This document shows positions 43,861-52,835 of a stretch of 64,000 nt of DNA, piece by piece. The DNA comes from Xiphydria camelus (Eukaryota > Arthropoda > Insecta > Hymenoptera > Xiphydriidae). Position 1 is the stretch's first letter, and every line of letters starts with the position of its first letter. The position numbers and the translations under genes are program-made. The stretch spans positions 25,832,827 to 25,896,826 of the forward strand of contig OY783196.1 in assembly GCA_963678675.1 (NCBI GenBank), in the 5' to 3' direction. Under the pieces are notes generated by a model that worked only from the letters and a program-made list of their open reading frames with translations, was not told the DNA's origin and searched no databases.

Positions 43861-45549
43861 CGCAGATGAAATGGCCAAGATCGACTTTGTAATTATGGTG
43901 TAATCCCAGCCATCAGTATCCCGTCGCGGTGAAATATACGAGGAATGGGATTAAATGTGAAATTGCAAGAATTATCGACGAAGGCAATCGAACGTCCCGA
44001 GCGTTATAAAGTCGAACCCCGCCGCGGTAAGTGCTTGAATCACCTCGATTCGACTTCCTTTACGAGAGAAAGAGAAAGAAAGGGCGCGCGGCGAGCCTCG
44101 TCCGCGCTGCAGCTCGTCGATCACTCTACAGAGAGATCGGAAATTGATTCTCGCGCACCGGCTTCGCGAACAGGTGTGCAATTGGCCCCGAGGAAAGCCG
44201 CGGGACGAAGTCGATGAACGAGGGTCGCGCGCGACACTTTCGGCGGCTTTAAATATCCCGGAAATTGAATCTATAAATTTTCGGGACCCGTAAATCGTCG
44301 CGCGAGCTCCGTCGATCTGCTCTCCGCGAAACGGTTCGCGCGCGGGCAGAGGGCGCGGATGTACGCGCGACCCGGGATAAGGGAGGAAATCTGTACGAGA
44401 GGGCGAGAAGATCGCGAGTAGGGCGCGCGGTGAGAGGTAAGTGAGAGGTGATTATGCGAGGATGCGCGGAGGGGTGAGGATAATAGGTATACTCTCTGAC
44501 GAGGATAGACACCGTCGATGAAGGGAAGGAGGGGGGTCCTGTTGCGGGAGAGAGAGACGCTCTTTCGCTCTCTTGTCGAATTTTTTAGAGCTCCTCGATA
44601 AGCACCCAACTATGTTGACAGGCTTTTAAAATTCCTCTTCAATTCCGTTCCGACGGGAAATATCGCAGATCGCAACCCTTCTACGCGCGCATCCGAGTGC
44701 ACCCTCTTTCCGCGGCGAAGAACCGCTTGAGAAGATAAGAAGAGTAAATAAGGAGGAGAACTCCTCGATTCGCGATTATACCTTCGCCGTGGAGCTCAAA
44801 GTCGAATTCACGACGCGGTCGACACCCGAGCGAGGGCTTTACGCGAGCCGAATACGTGCCAGAATTCCCAAGGGGTGTCTCGCCGTTTCCTCCGTTTCGC
44901 CGATTGTCCTCGATCCGCTTTGTACCGTCCGGGGGGGGGGGGGAGGGGGGAAGTGGGATGAAATAAAACACTCGAGAGTTCGCCCTCGAGCGTAGCGATA
45001 GGCGGTGGCCAGTTAGGGGCCATCGGGAGCTTTTCATTTCGCTCCACTTTTCCTCCTGTATATCATTGCTCGAGTCGCGCGCGCGCGCGTTTGTGTCGGA
45101 ATAACGTAGTCGTCGGGAAGGAAACCGCAAAAGAGAATGCGGAGAGTTAGCCGGGGCGCGAGAGGCGAAACGAGAGGGGAGCTAAAGCTCGCCGCGGTAG
45201 TCGCGGAGTCAGTAGTAAAGGCGGGCTTGTGTCAGCCGCGCCGTGCCAGGCGGTGCTCTGCGTGACACGGGGAATGCGTGCAGCCGCGAGAGCACCGCGA
45301 TCGCGGACTCCTTCGGGGCCATTTACGATTTACCGTCCCTTTTTCGCCTTCCCGCCGTCCGCGTCGGCCTGCCGACTTTCGAACAACCCACGAATTCTCT
45401 CCGAGTTCGAGCACCCCAGTCGCGTCGCTGCCATTCCTGTGCAGGTTAAGGGAGTTAAAAAAATAGAGTGGGATATCTCTGTACACCCAGAAATCGAGCA
45501 TTTATACTGTGATTCGATATAGAGCGTTTTCGTTTACGCTTGGAAGTGT
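43861..45549. other. CpG-rich non-coding stretch, nothing identified
   Basis: Contains a GTAAGT at about 44030 behind a 28-codon frame that starts with ATG at 43945; it is too short to trust (see rejected items). G run at 44933-44943. No other signals. Confidence 0.4.
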
Positions 45550-45550
45550 T

Positions 45551-45780
45551 ACACGGTAAAAAATTCTGCGGTGTGGGCATATAGATGTATAGGCCACTTT
45601 TGGCGTTAAATAACAATGGAATTAAATACGTACGTAAAATTTACGTATCGATACCAATAACGTATCATTGAATATCGATACCAGTCTAGGGTTAAGACTG
45701 AATGATGCCAAATGTGGTACATATAGATCCACACCGCGGTGAAATGGTGTTAAAAATTAACGCCGCTTTTTTGCTGTGCA
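45551..45780. mobile_element. MITE-like inverted-repeat element Q, ~230 bp
   Basis: Left ACACGGTAAAAAATTCTGCG and right CGCCGCTTTTTTGCTGTGCA are imperfect inverted ends. Inner words GCGGTGTGGGCATATAGATG and ACATATAGATCCACACCGC, and GGCCACTTTTGGCG and GATGCCAAATGTGGT, pair imperfectly. It touches family A copy A7 on its right. Non-coding. Confidence 0.55.
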
Positions 45781-45910
45781 CGCTGAGAAAAGTAATTAGG
45801 TTAAAATGACAAAACGGATCTAGTTGAATGCGCTGACCAAACAGATGGAGGAAACAGTTTGTCGTCGTCTCCAAGATTTCGGTTAAATTGACCAATTTTT
45901 ATCTCAGTAG
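45780..45910 (+). mobile_element. family A MITE, internally deleted copy A7
   Basis: Plus orientation: ACGCTGAGAAAAGTAATTAG, AATGACAAAACGGATCTAG, then directly ACCAAACAGATGGAGG, TCGTCTCCAAGATTTCGG and TTGACCAATTTTTATCTCAG. About 110 bases of the centre are missing, at a different breakpoint from A4. Confidence 0.85.
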
Positions 45911-46452
45911 GTATATGGACGAACGAATGTCCCTTTTCCGAGTAAAATGACGACAGTGTGATAGTATTATTAAGACTCGAGACGGAGAAATTAAATTGTT
46001 GGAATCTAAGAAATTCCGAAAGAATTCCAACGATGCGCCTCATGCACGACCCGCGAAATGTACCAGATCCTGGATGACTGTAGCAGCGGACGACAGCTGG
46101 CGAGCAACAGGACTCGCTACTCTCCTGGCCCTCGCGAGAATTTTAAACAACCTTTCTCTCCGCACGAGAAAATAAAATTGCGATTAGCATTAACAACGAA
46201 GTTTCCGAACTTTCCTCCTCCTCCTTCCCGTTCCCCGCTTACTTATTATCTCAACCTTTCTCGCGAATTTAAAAACTCGAGACTCGACTTTGAATATACA
46301 TCCATTAGTCGCGCTCGTAGAACTCTGGTGGAAAAGCAAGCGTCTCTCGAGAGCTATCTATCTTCCCAGCAGCTATACACCTACACACGATGATACGGAT
46401 GTTAAATCGTGAGCGTTTTTACAATTTAAACGCACGATTTAGAATTCCTCGG
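45911..46452. other. non-coding stretch, one exon-like patch
   Basis: A CAG-rich patch at about 46050-46110 resembles coding sequence by composition but has no acceptor, donor or unique frame. A strong hairpin occurs at 46405-46441 (AAATCGTGAGCGTTT / AAACGCACGATTT). Nothing else supported. Confidence 0.35.
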
Positions 46453-46682
46453 ATGTACACCGAGGAAAAAATGTACTCGAGTCAATTAAATGTGTTTTTG
46501 AATAGTTCTAAGAGTACATTTATTTGATTAGAATGCATATCGATTGGGCGTATAAATATTATTCATTTAATTGTATATTATTTAAATCGAATCGGTATTC
46601 ATTTGAATCAAATATACCTATGTGCTCTCAGGACTATCCAAAACCAAGTTTATTTCGACGAAGCAAATTTTTCTCTCAGTAT
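46453..46682. mobile_element. MITE-like element with the shared CACTGAG-type ends
   Basis: Left ACACCGAGGAAAAAATGTAC and right AAATTTTTCTCTCAGTATA match the terminus of families A-D. The interior (AGTACATTTATTTGATTAG, AAGTTTATTTCGACGAAGC) partly resembles family B but could not be aligned throughout. Non-coding. Confidence 0.55.
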
Positions 46683-47382
46683 AGGTAAGCGTATCGATAG
46701 CGAGCTCGATTCGACTTCACAGAAATTCGAGGCGAATCGTACCACTCGCTCGCTGCTATCGACGTCTCGCATCGTCGGGAAATCTGTGGGTACCTTCGCG
46801 GAGCCAATAACAGGCCGACGTATACCCAGTCGCGGTACCGATTCACCCGGTTAGATACAATTTATGATGCCCCGGCAGAGATATCACGAGCAGATTGTTA
46901 CGTGCCCTCGTGGGCTCGTGGAACCTGCCCGCCTCCCTCTCTCCCACCCTCTTCCGATATACACATATCGATCGGAGAATGAGGGGACGAGGAAGCGGAG
47001 AGGAAAAGAGAGAGTGGGGGGGGGGGGGAGAGAGAGAAGTAATCGCGTCGTACGGAAGAAGCGTAGAGTATCCATCACGCTTTATCGAGAAAACGCGAGA
47101 GCGGAAACGCATCGACATGTATACGGAGATCAATGGAGCGTCTCTCCGTCGGGTGTGAAGTTGATAAGCGAGCTGAATCTGGCCATCGGATGGAGAATCC
47201 TGGCAGATTCCATAAAGTAGCTTTACGAGGACGACGTTCGAGCTTTATTGGGATGACGCGAACAAAACGCGAGATAAGGTATACATATCTACCCTCTGTA
47301 AATCTGATCGGCTCAAAATAACTGAAAGTCAGTTAATATCATGCACTCTCTCTCTCTCTCTCTGAGAGAAAAAATGGTACAT
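46683..47382. other. non-coding stretch with a poly-G and a CT run
   Basis: G run at 47016-47028 (13 bp) within purine-rich DNA and a short CT run at 47347-47363. No supported gene. Confidence 0.4.
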
Positions 47383-47960
47383 ACAGGGTGACATTTTGAA
47401 AACTTGCCACCCCAATATCTCGGAAAGTTACAGAGATTTTCTAAAAAAAAATACGATTTCGGCGGTGGAGAGGGGGGTTACCAAAATGACATAATCGGAG
47501 ACGCACCAACTCCAACCCCCTTAGGGGTAGCCCCCCCAACTTTGTAATCTTAAATAGCAACCCCCCCATGTATGATACAGCGTTGGAAAGCTCTTTAAAA
47601 ATGCTTTACAGCAACACCAAATTTTGGTACCTTTCGATGAGTCGTTCTCGCGCAAATCGAGAAAGAAACTGCCAGAAGTAAGTTTTGTCAATTTATTTAT
47701 TAAAGGTCAATTATGCTACAATAAATTTTCGAAGTGATTTCCATCACCTGATCTTACTCCCTGCGATTTCTTCTTATGGAGACATCTGAAATCTGTTGCT
47801 TTTCAAACTCAACTAGCAAGCATTAACCAACTGAAACAGAGAATTACGCAAGAATGTCGCAAAATTTCAAGAACAACATTTGAAGAAGTTCGAAAAATCA
47901 ATGGAAATCATTTCGAAAATTTATTGTAACGTAATTGACCTTTAATAAATAAATTAAATA
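47383..47960 (+). mobile_element. decayed Tc1/mariner-type transposon, 3' part
   Basis: Begins ACAGGGTGACATTTTGAAAA, a terminal sequence of the kind seen on such elements, and ends without a matching inverted copy, so the right end is lost or unrecognised. The first ~350 bases are non-coding with several C-rich lines. The last ~190 bases hold an in-frame transposase C-terminus, listed separately. A family C remnant follows directly. Confidence 0.7.
47738..47929 (+). pseudogene. transposase C-terminal fragment, IS630-Tc1-mariner superfamily
   Basis: 63 codons in one frame ending at TAA (47927-47929); an in-frame TGA lies just upstream (47735-47737), so no complete protein is possible. The fragment opens FPSPDLTPCDFFLW, the block around the third catalytic acidic residue of mariner-like transposases (usually PDL.P.D.FLW). 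It continues with a basic helix-rich segment (RHLKS, INQLKQRITQECRKI) and ends NGNHFENLL, a usual carboxyl end for this family. The other two catalytic Asp residues and the DNA-binding domain are absent. The family assignment is by motif recognition and is fairly safe; the subfamily is not determined. The absence of stops over 63 codons suggests fairly recent decay. Confidence 0.8.
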
Positions 47961-47979
47961 AACGGCTTATTAGCCGTGA

Positions 47980-48072
47980 TCCAAATTATTAGTCCAAATC
48001 AATAAATCTGCATTCCCCCACCCGTAACCGCCGATTTAATCGAATCTACCTACTACATTTTTCTCACGGTAT
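47980..48072 (+). mobile_element. family C MITE, right half only (C4)
   Basis: CCAAATTATTAGTCCAAATC, GCATTCCCCCACCCGTAACC, GATTTAATCGAATCTACCTA and ATTTTTCTCACGGTA match the right half of C1 and C3. The left half is missing, possibly removed or replaced where the mariner-type remnant ends. Confidence 0.75.
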
Positions 48073-48087
48073 GTAGTTAAACAATTA

Positions 48088-48215
48088 CAGTGGCATGATT
48101 TTAGCCGATTAACGGCTACTATTCGCCGATTGTCAGTCAACTAAAACACCGTACAATTGAAAAATTAAAATGGTACGATTTCAACTGATTATCGGCTTCT
48201 ATCAACTGATTGTCT
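48088..48215 (+). repeat. diverged tandem duplication, period ~75 bp
   Basis: Two direct units share GGCATGATTTTAGCCGATTA / GGTACGATTTCAACTGATTA, CGGCTACTATTCGCCGATTG / CGGCTTCTATCAACTGATTG, then TC. About 75-80% alike by eye. No coding frame. Confidence 0.65.
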
Positions 48216-49394
48216 TAATTCAAATTTAGGAGTACACATCGACGAGGTGTACAATTCGCAAACGAAAAAAAGCCGTGTAATATCGCTAGCTCTTCAACTT
48301 CTCCCCGAAACAGTTTTTCTCACCCACCACAGCCAATCGCAGGACACAGCGACCCCCGCGTCGCGCGTACTATAGGTACGCTCTCCACCGAAGCACCCCA
48401 CACCCGATCCGCGTTAACGAAGAAGCGCTATAACAGCCGACAATCCACCTGCCTCCTCGCAACGATAAATAATCAAACGGAAGATGCCGGTGAGAAGATT
48501 AAAGACGATGTCGACGAGCCGGGTGATTTGCTCGCCCGACGCGATAGGCATCGAGAACGGTAAAATCGGAAAGGCTCTCTCGTCGTAAAACTTCGGTTCG
48601 TCTCTCGACCTCTTAAAAAAAAATGAACGGCCTCCGATGAAGAAGCTTCGAGAGGCGCGGTGCGACGGGAAAAAAAAGCGAAGAGGGGAAAAAACCGTCG
48701 GCGAGGAGGTTCTCGAGGCGCGGCAGGGGGGAAGAAAAACATCCAGTTCGCGATAACGATTTGTGCGTGTACGCGCATCGAGAGTCTGAACGGGATTCGA
48801 GGCACCTGCGGTCCTCCCGCGCGCTCTTCGGAAGTCCGGTTCGCGCGGAGGCCTCAGGGCTCGATGGGAGTTTTACTTGCGAGGCAAAGCCGCGGCGCGG
48901 CGCGTCGCGACCGAGAGTCCGCGCGCAACGAGATATACGGAAGCGCGGACGATGTATTTCGAGAAGTCGCCGCGGGCTGTACGCGCAGGATTATTTATAG
49001 CGATTCCTTCGTGAGAAAATGGATCGAGAGGCGCGCGGGGCGCGGATCGCGCGCGAGAAGCGGATAAAAGGGAATTCGCCGAAACGCGGGAGAGAGCCGC
49101 TCGCGGCGCGCGAGATGCTGCGAGTTGCTGTGCAGTCGGGAATATGTAGGAGCGAAGACTCGATTTTTCGTTTGTCTTGTTCTCGAATTGCGGATCTTCG
49201 ATGTTATTAAATTGATCGAAAGTGTGCAGCACTTAACGGGAGGAGCGAGAGAGATTATGCGCGCGGGCAAACTGCCCAGTAAAATCCGAATGTGTGCCGC
49301 AACACGCAACTCGCGTCTATATCGCTGCCCCAGTTCGAAAGCCAGGCGTCGTGAAAAACCGTTCAAATTCGAAGATCGCGGCTTATTTAATCCC
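48216..49394. other. CpG-rich non-coding stretch, nothing identified
   Basis: Open frames overlap on both strands in 48473-49366 and are Arg/Ala/Ser-rich. No supported gene. Confidence 0.4.
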
Positions 49395-50000
49395 GCACTG
49401 AGAGAAATAATTAGGCTAAAACGACAAAACGCATCTGGTTAAACACGTTTAACTATTCTAACCAAAATACTGGTCAGTTGAATCCAATATCAAGTTATTC
49501 TGATCAAACGTTTAGTTATTCTGACAAAAAAGTGGCCAGTTTAACCAAACGAATGGAAGATTCATATTTCTTCAAACAATTTGGTCATCATCCCGAAGAT
49601 TTTTATTAAATTCATCAAAATCCTGGAGACCAAAGTCAAACAGTTTGGTGAAATACCAATCCTCCATCTATATTCGGTTAAACTGATTATTTCCTAGTTA
49701 GAATAACTAGACGTGTAATTAAAATTACTGAACACCTAGTGCGAATCACTAAATATTGCACTGAAAAAAATGATCAAGTCGAAATAACAAAACACATCTA
49801 GTTAATTGCGTTTAGTTATTCTAACCGAAATACTGGTCAGTTGAACCAAATATCTAGTTACTCTAACCAAATGTTCAGTTATTTTGACCAAAAAGTGGTC
49901 AGTCCAACCAAGCATATGGAAGATCCACATTTCACCACAAACAATTTAGTCATCGCCTCTGAGATTTTGATTAAATTCATCAAATTGTTTTCTCAGAGTG
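49395..50000. mobile_element. cluster of three family A MITEs (A8 plus, A9 minus partial, A10 plus)
   Basis: A8 runs from 49395 (GCACTGAGAGAAATAATTAG) to about 49617. A9 follows inverted from about 49618 (AAAATCCTGGAGACCAAAGT) to about 49750 without its outer ends, and is missing its CTCAGTG terminus. A10 is complete from 49757 (GCACTGAAAAAAATGATCAA) to 50000 (TTGTTTTCTCAGAGTG). All have the family words ACTGGTCAGTTGAA, AAAAAGTGG and GAAGATCCA-like segments. The arrangement suggests one insertion into or beside another, or an inverted array from rearrangement. Confidence 0.8.
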
Positions 50001-51715
50001 CGATTATCTCGGTAGCTACGTACAATGTTTTGACCCGTATTTTTAAAGGACTCGTTCCTAAAACGGAAGTAATTTTCGAAAACAATTATCTACCAACCAA
50101 GGGAAAAAAAAGTCCAAAACCAACGTGGCAATCGCAATTAAATGAAAGTAGGACATTCCAAATTCAAACATTCTTTGAGATATTTAAATTTAGAAGCAAG
50201 CGGAATTCTGATATGCTACACAAAATGATAAAGAGTCGAATACCATACTTGTCGTAATAGTCGAAATATAGCAGATGTCTATTTATTTTTGTGGCACTCG
50301 ACAAAATTTCTATGCAAATTCCCATTTCAACGCTCCGTTTCTCGATCACCCGTTGAACGGAAGAGACCCGTTCGGTGAACATCGGCGCGGGACTCGGCGA
50401 GGATCGCGCGAATGCAGCGAGCGAGAAGCATCTGTGGCGTGTATACGTTGGGCCACCCTGCGGTAAGGGTTGCAAGTCGAAACCAAAAGAGTCGGTAACG
50501 CAGAACGCGAGGGTGGTACGTTGCCGACCGCTCGAGCGGCCCTCGCGACCCGGAAACTCGTTTACCGCCCTTATATCGCGGAACCGACCACCGAAACCTC
50601 AAGGGTCTCTCTACTTCCAAAGGCTACGTGTACTCGTTGCAGCCGTTATTTTGTCCGCAGATGCACTCGCATCGCTGATGAAATATGCGGTAGTGACGAG
50701 GCACCCCCATCATGCCTCTATTGACACTTTTAATTTGAGAATTTCAATCTGCAATTGAATTCTCTTCGATGCGACGTCAAAGGAATCGAAAGACGATCGA
50801 AAAAGTCTTATGAACAGCGAAAAGAATTGTAAAGTGAAATTTAATAGTATCCCTCGTTGAGTAGGAGTCGCGTTAAAAATGGATTTCTCTCGCAAAATTC
50901 TATACGTATAATCCTCGCTGGGCTCGTTGCGCGCTTCGTAAAGAATTCCGTTTGACGTGAAACCGTGAGGAGAAAGAGGAAGGGAGGGAAAGGAAATAAG
51001 GGAGAAGCAAAAATGCGCTTTCGAACTTTGGCGCGCGATATTTCGAGTTTCCAACCGCACTACCGCGCTACAACCGGATAACGCCAAATGATTCTATTAA
51101 TCTCGTCGAGCGTAATGCAATGGACTGCAATTTTGCCGCAGCGAGAATTCCGTTGATGCGCTCGATGCATGTCATTCGCGTTGTCGCAATATTCAGTAAT
51201 TTTATAACGAGGTCGCGCAAAAGTCCCGTGAAAAACTGTGGAAACAATTATTACGCGTTGTACTCTCGAAATGCAATATCTGTCAAAAGAGGCGCTTTTT
51301 AATGATACTCTGTGTGTTCGGAAATTGAATCCGCCCAGAGAAATCCACATTTACGTGGCCCAAACATTCTAGGAAATTTCGAGTGAATTAACGCGCTGCC
51401 ACTTGCGCGAGGTGACTTAATTAGCGAAGGAACGACGATTCCTTTCGGGGCCGTGCCTTTGATCGACCGAGTTAAGGCACTTCGCGAAACTCGCAGTGCG
51501 TTAACTCGTTAATAATGCCTACCCATGAATTTTCCAGTTCATGGTCGTTCGGAGGTCGCGCGCGCGCGATAACGAACCGTTATGAATCCGTCCTTCACAT
51601 CAACCATAAATTCGACGTAAATAAAAATGTACATTGAAAAAAAAAAAAGATCCCTCGGGGTACGAAATAATATCCCTTTATCTCATCGTTTCTCCCTTTC
51701 GAATCAATTTCTTCC
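50001..51715. other. non-coding stretch, nothing identified
   Basis: AT-rich to about 50350, CpG-rich to about 50700, mixed beyond. No supported exon. Short GC-alternating run at about 51557-51567. Confidence 0.4.
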
Positions 51716-51946
51716 ACACCGAGGAAAATAATTTGGCCAATCAAACCAAAATCCTGGAGACGATGACCAAACCGTTAGGTGAAATATGGAGCCTCCATTT
51801 GTTTGGTTAAATTGACCAATTTTTTGTTAGAATAACTAAACGTTTGATCGGAATAATTCAACTGACCAGTATTTTGGTTGGAATAACTAAATGCATTTAA
51901 CTAGATGCGTTTCGTCATTTTAACCTAATTATTTTTCTCAGTGCAG
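51716..51946 (-). mobile_element. family A MITE, copy A11
   Basis: Minus orientation, near full length: ACACCGAGGAAAATAATTTG, CCAAAATCCTGGAGACGATG, CCAAACCGTT, GGAGCCTCCATTTGTTTGG, GAATAACTAAACGTTTGATC, ATGCGTTTCGTCATTTTAAC and TAATTATTTTTCTCAGTG. Confidence 0.9.
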
Positions 51947-52301
51947 CGATGACACACTTCCGACAAAAGGAACCAAGTTAACTGAGAGTACGTCACACAG
52001 ACGAGATATCCTCTCTGTACACAGAGAAATAATGACTAGTGCCGAAGAAACGTCTTGAATGACGAAAGTATGATCTTACAAATTTTTAAGAACACAAATT
52101 CCTAGTCAGAGAATATATAGGTACTCCTTATTAAAGAGTACCTTCTTTGGAAAAAGAAATTCTTTCTACGCGAAAAAAAAAGAAAATAATTACCCGAGCC
52201 TACAAAATATTTGTTTGCGAGAAGAAAACCATGGCCTTTTGATCCTACAATTATATCATGTTTTTCATTGAAGAAAACATTTTTTTTTAACACCAACAAT
52301 T

Positions 52302-52816
52302 GTAGCGTTGCCGTCCCAAAGTTGGTAAGTGCCAAAATTTGAAAGGTACAGATATAGGTAGGTGTCAATAGGTTGTAATTACCATGGTCGTGTTCCTGTA
52401 GGTCTTGGTGGCAAGAGTGCACTGCGTTTATTCCAGTAATGTTTAGTAAACATAAAGGATGGTGTTTGGTGTACCTCCAGAGTAATTGAAGGGTTTATTA
52501 CAAAAACCAGATATGTCCAATAAATATTTTTTCCATAAAGCAAACGGAAACGAGTTGGACTTATCTTATTTTTGCAGAATTCGGCTTATTTTTTGGTCAA
52601 TTATATTTGGAGATTTGTACGTTTTTTTTGGTGAAGCAACAATACGCATAAAATTCGGCATGTCGAAAACTGTATTACGACGAAATAAAATAATAAACGA
52701 TTTTGGACTTGTCTGGTTTTTGCAATGAACCCTTCAATTTAATATTAATTTTTTTGCCAATATCTCTCTGAGACATGGTTTTGCCACTTACCTCCTTTGG
52801 GACGGCAAAACGCTAC
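52302..52816. mobile_element. 515-bp element J inside D2, AATT duplication
   Basis: Inverted ends GTAGCGTTGCCGTCCCAAAG and CTTTGGGACGGCAAAACGCTAC, continuing into TTGGTAAGTGCCAAAA / TTTTGCCACTTACC. Flanked by AATT at 52298-52301 and 52817-52820, consistent with a 4-bp duplication (AATT is self-complementary, so one or two bases could belong to the ends). It contains a further palindrome, K. No transposase frame seen. Confidence 0.8.
52488..52735. mobile_element. 248-bp palindromic element K inside J
   Basis: Ends GAAGGGTTTATTACAAAAAC and GTTTTTGCAATGAACCCTTC, continuing CAGATATGTCCA / TGGACTTGTCTG. Flanked by AATT at 52484-52487 and 52736-52739, the same 4-bp site type as J, which it interrupts. 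Only the outer ~35 bases of each arm pair well; the AT-rich centre does not. Non-coding. Confidence 0.75.
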
Positions 52817-52835
52817 AATTATTGATCTCAATGTA

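Larger units (their letters stand above)
52018..52835 (+). mobile_element. family D element, copy D2, interrupted by J
   Basis: Left end TACACAGAGAAATAATGACT then AGTGCCGAAGAAACGTCTTG. The right end is split: ...TTAACACCAACAATT before the insertion and AATTATTGATCTCAATGTA after it. Between are the D landmarks ACAAATTTTTAAGAACACA, TTCTTTCTACGCGAAAAAA, TTACCCGAGCCTACAAAATA and GAGAAGAAAACC. Without J the D end would read CAACAATTATTGATCTCA, close to D1's AGCAATTATTTCTCTC. Non-coding. Confidence 0.85.

Noticed and set aside
43945..44030. ATG plus 28 codons followed by GTAAGT, plus strand
   Set aside because: Short, basic peptide with neutral codon choice and no upstream promoter sign. GTAAGT occurs at several non-exonic places in this window, including inside a MITE.
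46050..46120. CAG-rich, exon-like patch
   Set aside because: Two plus-strand frames and one minus-strand frame are all plausible and no splice site bounds it.
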